Under the pieces are notes generated by a model. It did not search any database and was not told the DNA's origin. It saw only the letters and a list, made by a program, of their open reading frames with translations. From positions 1 to 45,531 of the forward strand of contig JANXSG010000164.1 in the NCBI GenBank assembly GCA_025352825.1: a stretch of 45,531 bases of DNA, read 5' to 3'. The DNA comes from Chthonomonadaceae bacterium. GTDB lineage: Bacteria > Armatimonadota > Chthonomonadetes > Chthonomonadales > Chthonomonadaceae. This document shows, one piece after another, positions 32,276 to 39,634 of this stretch (the stretch's first letter is position 1; each line of letters starts with the position of its first letter). Both the position numbers and the translations under genes were made by a program.

Positions 32276-33577
32276 ATGAAAATAACACGTAGACATCTTA
32301 TATCCGGGGCAGCTCTGGCGGCAGCAACTGGCGGATTAAGCCAGAAGCGGAGCGCACTTGCAAGTGTGGCACTCACTCCCACAAATAAACGAGCATCAGA
32401 CCATGTACTGGTGGTTCTATTTCTTCGTGGAGGAGCGGACGGCCTCAATATAGTACCGCCCCATGGTGAGGATTCTTACTATCGCCTGCGGCCCTCCCTA
32501 TCTCTCGCCAGGCCTGGAGATAAGAGTGTACTCGCTTCGGCTCGTGCGCTCGATCTCAACGGCTTTCATGGGCTGCATCCCTCGCTCGCTCCACTCTATG
32601 CTCTCTACCAACGAGGGGAACTGGCGGTAGTACATGCCGTGGGATCTGGAGATCAGACCCGTTCACATTTTGAAGCAATGGCGACTATGGAAAGAGGATT
32701 GTCACAAGATGGCGGCTCTGCAAGCGGATGGCTGGCTCGGTATCTAAATAGTACTACCGGTGAAACCGAATCTCCTTTGCGTGCGGTGGCAGTTTCAGAA
32801 ACTCTCCCAGATTCTCTGCGAGGAGCCACGAATACCTCTGCATTTAACAACCTTTCCAGCTTTCGACTGATGGTTCCTACTGGGAGTGGCGGCACACAGC
32901 ACCATACTTCCAGCGAGGCCGCACTAAACGGCGCTCTGAAAGCTATGTACCAGTCAGAAAAAACCAATACTAATCTAGTGCTGCGTGCCGGTGAAGAGAC
33001 ACTTGCTGCTCTGGACGCGGTTAAAAAGTTGGATTCCACCAACTACCGTGCTGAAAATGGAGCTTACTATCAGGATTCGGAGCTGGCAGCAGGATTTCGC
33101 CAAACAGCTTGTATGATCAAAGGAAATGTGGGGTTAGAGGTGGCTTGCCTGGATATGAGCGGCTGGGATACGCATGTGGCTCAGGGGCGCGATACCGGAT
33201 GGCAGCCGGCGAGACTATCCGATCTGGCACGCTCAGTGAGAGCTTTCACGGACGATCTGGGCAGACTAAAATCGAGAGTGACTACGATCGTGATGACGGA
33301 ATTCGGAAGGCGGGCTTACGAGAATAGCGGCTTAGGAACCGATCATGGCAGAGCTAGCTGTATGTTTGTTTGGGGTGGAAGCGTTGCTGGAGGAAAAGTA
33401 TTTTCTGAATGGCCGGGTATATCAGAGCATCAGCTGGATGGCCCTGGCGATCTGCGAGTGACCACAGACTACCGGGATATTCTCAGTGAAATTGTTCAAA
33501 AGCAGATGAGGCCTCACAACGTTTCAGATATCTTCCCGGATTTTACACCCTCATACAAGCAGATTATTCGCAGCTAA
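32276..33577 (+). CDS. DUF1501-domain (sulfatase-like) Tat-exported protein
   Basis: ATG 32276 (AGGAAG upstream) gives a 433-residue protein with a Tat signal, TRRHLISGAALAAATGG. The DUF1501 text follows: LVVLFLRGGADGLNIVPPHG, LNGFHGLHPSLAPLYALYQRG, DQTRSHFEAMATMERG, LDMSGWDTHVAQG and VIVMTEFGRRAYENSGLGTDHGR-like text near residue 345. The fold is alkaline-phosphatase/sulfatase-like, but no activity is established for the family. It is the usual partner of DUF1800, here split from it by a GspF-like gene. The upstream TTG-frame extension to 32228 overlaps that gene and lacks the Tat start, so the ATG is preferred. Confidence 0.92.
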   Translation: MKITRRHLISGAALAAATGGLSQKRSALASVALTPTNKRASDHVLVVLFLRGGADGLNIVPPHGEDSYYRLRPSLSLARPGDKSVLASARALDLNGFHGLHPSLAPLYALYQRGELAVVHAVGSGDQTRSHFEAMATMERGLSQDGGSASGWLARYLNSTTGETESPLRAVAVSETLPDSLRGATNTSAFNNLSSFRLMVPTGSGGTQHHTSSEAALNGALKAMYQSEKTNTNLVLRAGEETLAALDAVKKLDSTNYRAENGAYYQDSELAAGFRQTACMIKGNVGLEVACLDMSGWDTHVAQGRDTGWQPARLSDLARSVRAFTDDLGRLKSRVTTIVMTEFGRRAYENSGLGTDHGRASCMFVWGGSVAGGKVFSEWPGISEHQLDGPGDLRVTTDYRDILSEIVQKQMRPHNVSDIFPDFTPSYKQIIRS

Positions 33578-33597
33578 CACGTAAACTGAGCAGTCGT

Positions 33598-34110
33598 TTA
33601 CGTATCGCCAAACGTGGAGGGGTCTTTGCCATCCGTCTCTGCTGAGAAAATCCTCCACTCCTTCGTATGATAAAGTCCGAATATATGTGGTACATTTACC
33701 CGACGCCAGCGAAGCTTTATGTGCCCTCGATAGTCCTCTGCGGTCATCGATTGTTCCTGATGATGCACCACTAAATCGAATTCTGTTGTCGGAGATTCTC
33801 CGCTGCCTACGAAAGTTAAATTATTACAGTCGGCGATTAACTTCCCAGATACATGGAATGCTCGCGAGATCAGCAAGGCTAGATTATCAGGGTGCATTTT
33901 AGCGATCTCTACCTCAGGGTCAGGTGCAATATACGCCATTATCCCACCCACACTCTTATGGCTGACGGCTTTTTTCATCTCCTCAATCATGCTGTTTGCA
34001 GATTCTTTAGTCAGGACTTCCGGGCTGCTTCTTGATAAAAAGAACGCAAATCCCAGACTTGAACACAACACAAATGAGATCAGTAGTAGAATCCAGGATT
34101 TTCGCTGCAC
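33598..34110 (-). CDS. Membrane-anchored NTF2-like hypothetical protein
   Basis: The GTG at 34110 (GGAGGG ten bases upstream) gives 170 residues. An N-terminal hydrophobic helix (about 6-26, RKSWILLLISFVLCSSLGFA) leads to an extracytoplasmic part of about 140 residues. The helical opening SANSMIEEMKKAVSHKSVGG and the strand-rich end (HIKLRWRRVNVPHIFGLYHT, KEWRIFSAE) resemble an NTF2-like fold, which is a tentative reading. No function can be given. It sits 49 bp downstream of the alanine racemase gene on the same strand and may be cotranscribed. Confidence 0.7.
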   Translation of the reverse strand: MQRKSWILLLISFVLCSSLGFAFFLSRSSPEVLTKESANSMIEEMKKAVSHKSVGGIMAYIAPDPEVEIAKMHPDNLALLISRAFHVSGKLIADCNNLTFVGSGESPTTEFDLVVHHQEQSMTAEDYRGHIKLRWRRVNVPHIFGLYHTKEWRIFSAETDGKDPSTFGDT

Positions 34111-34159
34111 GTACTTGTTCCCTCCAATTACATCATTGTACACGGATGATGACGTGGCG

Positions 34160-35344
34160 TCAATCAGGATTTACATACACTCTTGGGAGTCGTGATGTTA
34201 GGGCCACCGGAATTTCATGTGGTGTGGTGCAAATCTGCCTTGCAATCTCTTCGATAGTAATTCGCGAGCTGCCATCCCGCCCAATGCATACGACTGTATC
34301 GCCGGCTTCTACACCCGGAATATCCGTAATATCCACCACAGTTTGATCCATACAGACACGGCCGAGTACTGGAGCATGCTGACCTTGAATTAACACTGCT
34401 CCCATATTTGACAGTCTTCTTGGGAATCCGTCTCCATAACCGATGAGTACCGTTGCCACCCGAGTGGGGCGAGAGAGCGTATAGGTTGCTCCATAACTTA
34501 TGGTATGGCCAGCCGGAAGATTACGAATCTGACCAATTCTTGCTTTAAGTGAAAGTGCTGGCTGAAGCTGGTTCCATAGTGAATTGGAACAGTTGTCCTC
34601 ATGTGCCAAAGGTGATATGCCATAAATCAATAGGCCAGGCCGCACCAGATTACACGGAGAATCGAGATCTGTAAGTGTTGCAGCACTATTCGCGGTATGT
34701 ATCCAATCAAAACTTGCTCCCGCAGCCTGAAGATGTTCCAGAGTAAATTTGAAAAGTGCTTTCTGGCGAAGCTGGATATTACTATTTGGGTGTTCAGCAT
34801 CAGCAAAATGAGTGGTCACACCCCTCACTTCCAGCCCTGCAGACTTGGCCTCTTTCCACATCTCCACTGCCTGTTCGGGCAGCACACCAGAGCGCCCCAT
34901 TCCCGTGTCGATGTCTAGATGCACCGCACACTCCCCGCCCTCCTTCACAATTTCTGCGAGAGCTGTAAGCATGACTCTATCACCCAGGGGAGGCGTTACC
35001 CTTAAACGTGCAATATCTGCTGCATCCTGCGGCGCTGCCACACAAAGAAGATAGATCGCGGATGACACGCCTGCATCTCGAAGTAACGAAGCTTCGTGAA
35101 GTGTTGCCACTCCCAGCCATTTTGCACCGGCTGTCACTGCCTTTTTAGACACAGGTACCAGTCCATGACCGTAAGCATCGCATTTTACGACTGCCATGAG
35201 CTCGCAAGAGTCTTTTCGAGCATTCAGGGAATCACGAACAGCTCTCATGTTTTGCTCTACTGCTTTGAGATCCACCTCAACCCATGCGCGGGACTGACTG
35301 CTGATCTGATTATTTGAAGTTAAAATATATTTTCCTGATTTCAA
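34160..35344 (-). CDS. alr: Alanine racemase
   Basis: The 394-residue PLP enzyme interconverts L- and D-alanine for peptidoglycan. It shows the PLP-lysine region LMAVVKCDAYGHGLVPVSK (about 49-67; most homologues have Ala where Cys stands), HLDIDTGMGRSGV, FDWIHTANSAATL, VRPGLLIYGISP, the second catalytic Tyr in ISYGATYTLSR, and IGYGDGFPR with RVCMDQTVVDITDI. The length is typical. The TTG start (35344) overlaps the stop of the upstream gene by four bases and has a weak ribosome site, so translation is probably coupled. The 16 polar residues before the usual family start suggest that an internal start is possible. Confidence 0.95.
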   Translation of the reverse strand: MKSGKYILTSNNQISSQSRAWVEVDLKAVEQNMRAVRDSLNARKDSCELMAVVKCDAYGHGLVPVSKKAVTAGAKWLGVATLHEASLLRDAGVSSAIYLLCVAAPQDAADIARLRVTPPLGDRVMLTALAEIVKEGGECAVHLDIDTGMGRSGVLPEQAVEMWKEAKSAGLEVRGVTTHFADAEHPNSNIQLRQKALFKFTLEHLQAAGASFDWIHTANSAATLTDLDSPCNLVRPGLLIYGISPLAHEDNCSNSLWNQLQPALSLKARIGQIRNLPAGHTISYGATYTLSRPTRVATVLIGYGDGFPRRLSNMGAVLIQGQHAPVLGRVCMDQTVVDITDIPGVEAGDTVVCIGRDGSSRITIEEIARQICTTPHEIPVALTSRLPRVYVNPD

Positions 35345-36075
35345 CTTTTCTTTTCAAGCAGACGCTTCAGCGCTTCCGCCATCGGGCTGTTTGGGTCTGG
35401 CTCATTCGATTCCGGATCGACTGCTTCTGTATTAGCATACTGCCGCCACTCTTCCCGTTCGGGATCTTCCAAAAATCCTTCCCTGGATTCTGGCAGAAGC
35501 CAGTCTTCCGGGAGATCGAGTTCAAGTTCACCAGCCGCTTTTATCACCTCGGATGGCGGCACCCAGATCACCCCCAGCTCAGCGTACTCATCGTTCGGCT
35601 CGAGTACAGGTAAATCTTCTAATACTGGAACCTGCTCCTCCGCCACATACACCAGGCGCTTCAGAATATAATCGTATTTTTTCGATTCGAACAAGATATC
35701 TGACGCAATATTCAACTGACGAATTCCCGATCCATCCTCCATGTGTTCTGAGGTTGTCAGCTTCATCTCAAATAGGCAGAGAGAAACATCGTCAATCTGC
35801 GATACTGCATCGAGTTCTCTGTATAATGTGCCGTGTCTGCCGTTACGCAGCCGCTGTTCCCAAGTTAAGATTCGCTCGGGCTGCAGAGCTACAATTTGCG
35901 AGAGCCAGTGCCGTACCGCGAGCTCCACTACTCCGCCCAGATACTCTCCTGCCGCTCGCGGGCCTCCTCGTGATGGCCTTTTATCCGCCATTCGCCCCAT
36001 AAACGCCACGTACTCATCGTCTTCCGGGGGAACCAGCTTTATATTTCTGTAACTATCGGTAATATTTTGCCGCAT
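35341..36075 (-). CDS. PD-(D/E)XK-fold-like protein upstream of alr
   Basis: The 244-residue protein has a nuclease-like central pattern: helix EYLGGVVELAVRHWLSQIVA, then GTLYRELDAV (acidic Glu/Asp), then SLCLFEMKLTTSE, where Glu-x-Lys follows a hydrophobic strand, as in PD-(D/E)XK folds; QLNIASDILFESKKYDYILKR follows as the next helix. The C-terminal third (about 150-244) is acidic and Pro-rich. No DNA-binding domain or partner gene is visible, so activity is uncertain; it could be a degenerate member. The start is ATG 36075 with a weak site. Its stop overlaps the alr start. Confidence 0.6.
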   Translation of the reverse strand: MRQNITDSYRNIKLVPPEDDEYVAFMGRMADKRPSRGGPRAAGEYLGGVVELAVRHWLSQIVALQPERILTWEQRLRNGRHGTLYRELDAVSQIDDVSLCLFEMKLTTSEHMEDGSGIRQLNIASDILFESKKYDYILKRLVYVAEEQVPVLEDLPVLEPNDEYAELGVIWVPPSEVIKAAGELELDLPEDWLLPESREGFLEDPEREEWRQYANTEAVDPESNEPDPNSPMAEALKRLLEKKS

Positions 36076-36162
36076 AGCGATGCCGCTCTCATTTTATTTA
36101 TTACTACGAATTTCAGTTGTTCAGGAGGATGCGAATTATCTATATTGTATCAGAATTCTGCG

Positions 36163-37224
36163 CTAGTCAGTACTACCTGGAGGATAGATAGCCGTCTTAA
36201 TTATGCCGCTTCCGTTAAGAAGAGATGCCAGTACTGTAGGAAGCTCTGAGAGAGGAGACTTCTGCTGGATAAAATAACGGGCTGGCAGATCACCGTCTTC
36301 AATGAGTTTAAGTGCTCCACGAACGGTTTTTGGGGTGTGGTGAAATGTTCCTTTGATAGTGAGTTCATCGTAGTGAACCCGATGTGTATCCAGCTTCGCA
36401 ATTGAGTCTGCGGGGCAGCCTCCAAAAAGACTTACGACCCCTGCCTTCCTCGCTAGAGTCATCGCAGTTTCCCAGGCATCAGTCGATCCCACCGCTTCAA
36501 TCACTTTATCCGCGCCTCTAGAACCTGCCGTTCGTGCTTTCAAGTGAGCCGTAATATCTCCAATCACAGATGAATCGAATACCTCATCGGCTCCGAGTTG
36601 GGTGGCCATTTCTAGACGTTCTGAACGCCTTCCAACTGCCAGGACACGTGCTCCGGTCAGCTTGCACAGACGAATGAACATCAGGCCGATTGGCCCTGTA
36701 CCTAATACAATCACAGTGTCCCCGGATAATACCGGCACTTCCTGCATTCCGCGCACAACACAGGCGAGCGGCTCGACAAGCGCTGCTTCCTCAAACGAAA
36801 GATGATCGGGGATAGCGAGAAGATTCTTCTCCACAATGCGAGGCGAGATGTTGATAAACTGCGCGTAGCCACCATTTAAGAACAGCAGATATTCACATAG
36901 CTCTTCGAGTCCTCGTACGCAGTAAAAGCAGTCTCCGCACGGCGCAGAGTTTGCCGCAACCACCCGCTGGCCAGGCTCCCAAACAGACACACCAGCTCCT
37001 ACTTTTTCAATGATTCCAGCAAATTCGTGTCCGAAGACAGCGGGAGGCTGGATCATCCGTGCGTGATATCCGCGCCGAAAGACTTTCACATCCGTACCAC
37101 ATGTGAGCGCAGCCATGATCCGTACCTGAACCTCACCATCTGCCGGATCATGCAGGCATAATTGTTCGATACGCACATCTTCCTTGCCATAGAGCACCGC
37201 GGCAGTCTGATAGATGCTATTCAA
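36163..37224 (-). CDS. Zinc-dependent alcohol dehydrogenase (MDR family)
   Basis: The 353-residue medium-chain dehydrogenase has catalytic-zinc ligands in TCGTDVKVF (Cys) and GHEFAG (His-Glu), the structural zinc loop CGDCFYCVRGLEELC, and an NAD-binding site VIVLGTGPIGLMFI (about 170). The family oxidises polyols or secondary alcohols (sorbitol or threonine dehydrogenase type) using NAD(P)+; the substrate is not readable. It is the upstream-most but separate neighbour of the second dehydrogenase on the same strand; a 102-bp palindromic element lies between them. The paired dehydrogenases suggest a sugar or inositol catabolic function, which is inference. Confidence 0.9.
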   Translation of the reverse strand: MNSIYQTAAVLYGKEDVRIEQLCLHDPADGEVQVRIMAALTCGTDVKVFRRGYHARMIQPPAVFGHEFAGIIEKVGAGVSVWEPGQRVVAANSAPCGDCFYCVRGLEELCEYLLFLNGGYAQFINISPRIVEKNLLAIPDHLSFEEAALVEPLACVVRGMQEVPVLSGDTVIVLGTGPIGLMFIRLCKLTGARVLAVGRRSERLEMATQLGADEVFDSSVIGDITAHLKARTAGSRGADKVIEAVGSTDAWETAMTLARKAGVVSLFGGCPADSIAKLDTHRVHYDELTIKGTFHHTPKTVRGALKLIEDGDLPARYFIQQKSPLSELPTVLASLLNGSGIIKTAIYPPGSTD

Positions 37225-37269
37225 TTGGTGACCCTTTAAACAAAGATTTCATATTACCATTGCATTTCT

Positions 37270-37371
37270 GATTTAACCACGAATTACGGCAATTACACGA
37301 ATGGATGCAGGCAACTTATTTTGAAGCTGTGGGCATTTATTCGTGTAATTGCCGTAATTCGTGGTTAAATC
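37270..37371. repeat. Perfect 33-bp inverted repeat between two dehydrogenase genes
   Basis: Arms 37270-37302 and 37339-37371 are exact reverse complements, built on TTTAACCACGAATTACGGC. They bracket a 36-bp loop, and the right arm ends four bases before the stop codon of the gene at 37375. The arm sequence is of the AACCACGAATTAC type found dispersed in many bacterial genomes. It could fold into a long hairpin in the mRNA leaving the upstream gene. Confidence 0.85.
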
Positions 37372-37374
37372 TCC

Positions 37375-38430
37375 TCATGAGTTCGGCACCACCATAATTT
37401 TCATGGAGTTACCACGTGGGTGAGAGGCTGCATCAATTGCGTCGTTTATCTGTTCCAGAGGGAAACTGTGGCTGATGAGAGAGCGAACGTCGACCTTCCG
37501 CGAAAATATGAGATATGCGGCCTCGTCCTGAAGAGTGATATCGCTGGAGTAGGAACCAATCAGGCTCTTTTCGAGCATGCATACTGCGCCAGCATCCACT
37601 TCCAACGGATCATTCAATCGTGTCTGAGCGAACAGCAGAACTTTCCCGCCAGGCCGAATCGACTTAAATGCTGTCTGCACCACTTTTGTGCTCGGGACAG
37701 CTACTATCGCCACATCTGCTCCACGCCCATCGGAAAGTTTTCGAATTACAGAATCGAGGTTATCACTCTCGGCGATTACACCTTCATCTGCCCCCAAACG
37801 GGATGCCAGAGTCAATCTCTCTTCAGACTTATCCGATACTACTACTTGCGCTCCTACAGTCTTGCAAAGCTGCGTGAAGAGCATCCCGATCGGCCCCTGG
37901 CCAATGATGAGTACTGTGTCGGCTGGTTCTATACCTGCCATCCGCACGCCTTTAAGGCAGGTGTTCAGAGGCTCCACAAAAGTGGCTTCTTCGAATGAAA
38001 TATCATAGGGTATGCGAACCATGCCGCTCTCGGCACACCAGTCCAGCACGCGCACATACTCCGCATATCCTCCGCCTGCCGGCTCGAATCCTGCGGTAGC
38101 TCCAGTGGTTTTATAGACAGGGCACTGCGCATAGGAGCGCTTTCGGCAATAGTGGCAGCTCTGTTTCATGCAGGGGACGTGGTGATTTATTGCGACTCGA
38201 TCCCCCACATTCCACCCTGCGATCCCATCTCCAACAGCAGCAATTACGCCCGAAGTCTCATGCCCAAAAATACGAGGCGGCGGAACCAGCCCATACTGGA
38301 TCTTTTTGAGATCGGTACCGCAGACGCCGCAGGCTTTCACCTGCACCAAAACTTCTTTCGACCCGATCTGTGGTATGGGAATATCTTCAATTTGAATACT
38401 GCCAGCGCCTCGGTAGACGGCTGCACGCAT
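37375..38430 (-). CDS. Zinc-dependent alcohol dehydrogenase (threonine dehydrogenase-like)
   Basis: The 351-residue protein has GVCGTDLKKI and FGHETSG for the catalytic zinc, a structural-zinc loop with an unusual spacing (CMKQSCHYCRKRSYAQC), an NAD site VLIIGQGPIGMLFTQ (about 170), and GGGYAEYVRV. It is an MDR-family dehydrogenase, related to but clearly different from the one at 36163. ATG 38430 is used; the in-frame TTG at 38442 would add four residues. Both have weak ribosome sites. The substrate is unknown. The GNAT gene upstream ends 36 bp before it, so the three genes on this strand may form one transcript. Confidence 0.9.
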   Translation of the reverse strand: MRAAVYRGAGSIQIEDIPIPQIGSKEVLVQVKACGVCGTDLKKIQYGLVPPPRIFGHETSGVIAAVGDGIAGWNVGDRVAINHHVPCMKQSCHYCRKRSYAQCPVYKTTGATAGFEPAGGGYAEYVRVLDWCAESGMVRIPYDISFEEATFVEPLNTCLKGVRMAGIEPADTVLIIGQGPIGMLFTQLCKTVGAQVVVSDKSEERLTLASRLGADEGVIAESDNLDSVIRKLSDGRGADVAIVAVPSTKVVQTAFKSIRPGGKVLLFAQTRLNDPLEVDAGAVCMLEKSLIGSYSSDITLQDEAAYLIFSRKVDVRSLISHSFPLEQINDAIDAASHPRGNSMKIMVVPNS

Positions 38431-38477
38431 TGTTGCGACCAACTAAATAATCATCCTTCTTGGGAAATGCTTTCCAC

Positions 38478-39257
38478 CTACCCCATATGCCTGCGCAGTA
38501 TATTGACTCCCCAGGATTCAAATCCTAGTTCAATGTACAATGATTCCGCAGCCCCACCAGACTCAGTGCAGAGATATGTCACGGTGTTTCCAAACTTGAG
38601 TGATTCGTATACTGCCTCAGCTACCAGCGCAGATGCCACACGTCGCCGCCGAAATGCTGGGAGAGTAACCACACTATCAATTCTCCCCCAGTTTTCGTAT
38701 GAAAATAGGCTGCACGCACCAACGGGTTCCCCATCCAGAATAGCAAGAAAAAGAGTGGATTCACGGCGAGAAGATTCCCGAATAAGTACCTGTCGCCATA
38801 CGTCTTCTTCAGGAGTGCCAATATCCTCACACAGTGCAGTTTGAACCCATAAACTCAGTTCATCACTCTCCTGCTGACTCGGGATACGCATAACCTCAAT
38901 GTGCGGATAATCTTGCGATTTAATTTCCTCGGCAGGATAACGCATCCAGTGCGTATCTCCGCAGACAGGAGTAATACCTAATCGCCTCAATTCTCTTCCC
39001 ATCCCCTGTATTTCTGAGATCGAATCCAGGTCTAACACAGGGCGCATATGACGCTCTCTGAAAAATGAGTCGATTTCCAGAGCGGTCGCAGACGCGTCGC
39101 CAACCATTCGAACCCTCACCGCTCGGTTTGCTGATTGATAGATTCCTATCGATGGTGCTAAAGCATACCAGGCGGAAGGTGTGCAAATAATTTCATCTGT
39201 CATATTAGCGTAGTGCACGTCATGGCTAATAATCAGGTCGAGTGTTCTATCATCCAT
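38478..39257 (-). CDS. GNAT-family N-acetyltransferase
   Basis: The 259-residue protein has an N-terminal domain (about 1-120) and a C-terminal GNAT domain (about 122-259) with a FLAILDGEPVGACSLF beta-strand and the acetyl-CoA-binding loop VTLPAFRRRRVASALVAEAV (motif A, R-x-x-R/G-x-[AG]), and AAESLYIELGFESWG at the end. It would transfer an acetyl group from acetyl-CoA to an amine; the substrate is unknown. The motif-A loop reads R-R-R-R-V-A rather than the usual Q-x-x-G-x-[AG]. ATG 39257 is in a weak context. It is the first gene before the two dehydrogenases on the minus strand. Confidence 0.85.
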   Translation of the reverse strand: MDDRTLDLIISHDVHYANMTDEIICTPSAWYALAPSIGIYQSANRAVRVRMVGDASATALEIDSFFRERHMRPVLDLDSISEIQGMGRELRRLGITPVCGDTHWMRYPAEEIKSQDYPHIEVMRIPSQQESDELSLWVQTALCEDIGTPEEDVWRQVLIRESSRRESTLFLAILDGEPVGACSLFSYENWGRIDSVVTLPAFRRRRVASALVAEAVYESLKFGNTVTYLCTESGGAAESLYIELGFESWGVNILRRHMG

Positions 39258-39330
39258 TGTTGAAATTATTGATTTGAGCGCATGTCAACAACATTTTAGT
39301 TATATCATATGCCATAACAAGAGATCGATT

Positions 39331-39576
39331 CTAAGCTGAATATATATTGTACCCGCTCATATCTTGGATAGCAGGCAAAATATACTTCTGATTAGTCATG
39401 TTTAGCTTTACCGGAGTGTTGAAGATGACTTCTGCTCTCGTATGCAGGCGGCCACCAGGCAGCTTAGGAAGGAATTCAGAGGCTATTGTGCGAATAAGAA
39501 ATCTTACTTGAGGCAGTTGCAAAAATCGAGAACATTTTGGTTGAGATGCGACGAAATAAATTTTTTTCGCATACTT
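39331..39576 (-). pseudogene. Possible ORF remnant upstream of the GNAT gene
   Basis: A minus-strand frame of 82 codons runs from just after a TAA to TAG at 39331. It reads YFVASQPKCSRFLQLPQVRF, ASEFLPKLPGGRLHTRAEVI and QKYILPAIQDMSGYN. It has no ATG start and no ribosome site (a TTG at 39522 exists). The text is protein-like but matches no family I know. It may be a decayed fragment or a chance frame. Confidence 0.25.
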
Positions 39577-39634
39577 TTACAGTTATATCGAACTAATACT
39601 ACTCTTAACCACCAGTTTTATGATGGAGGCCAAT

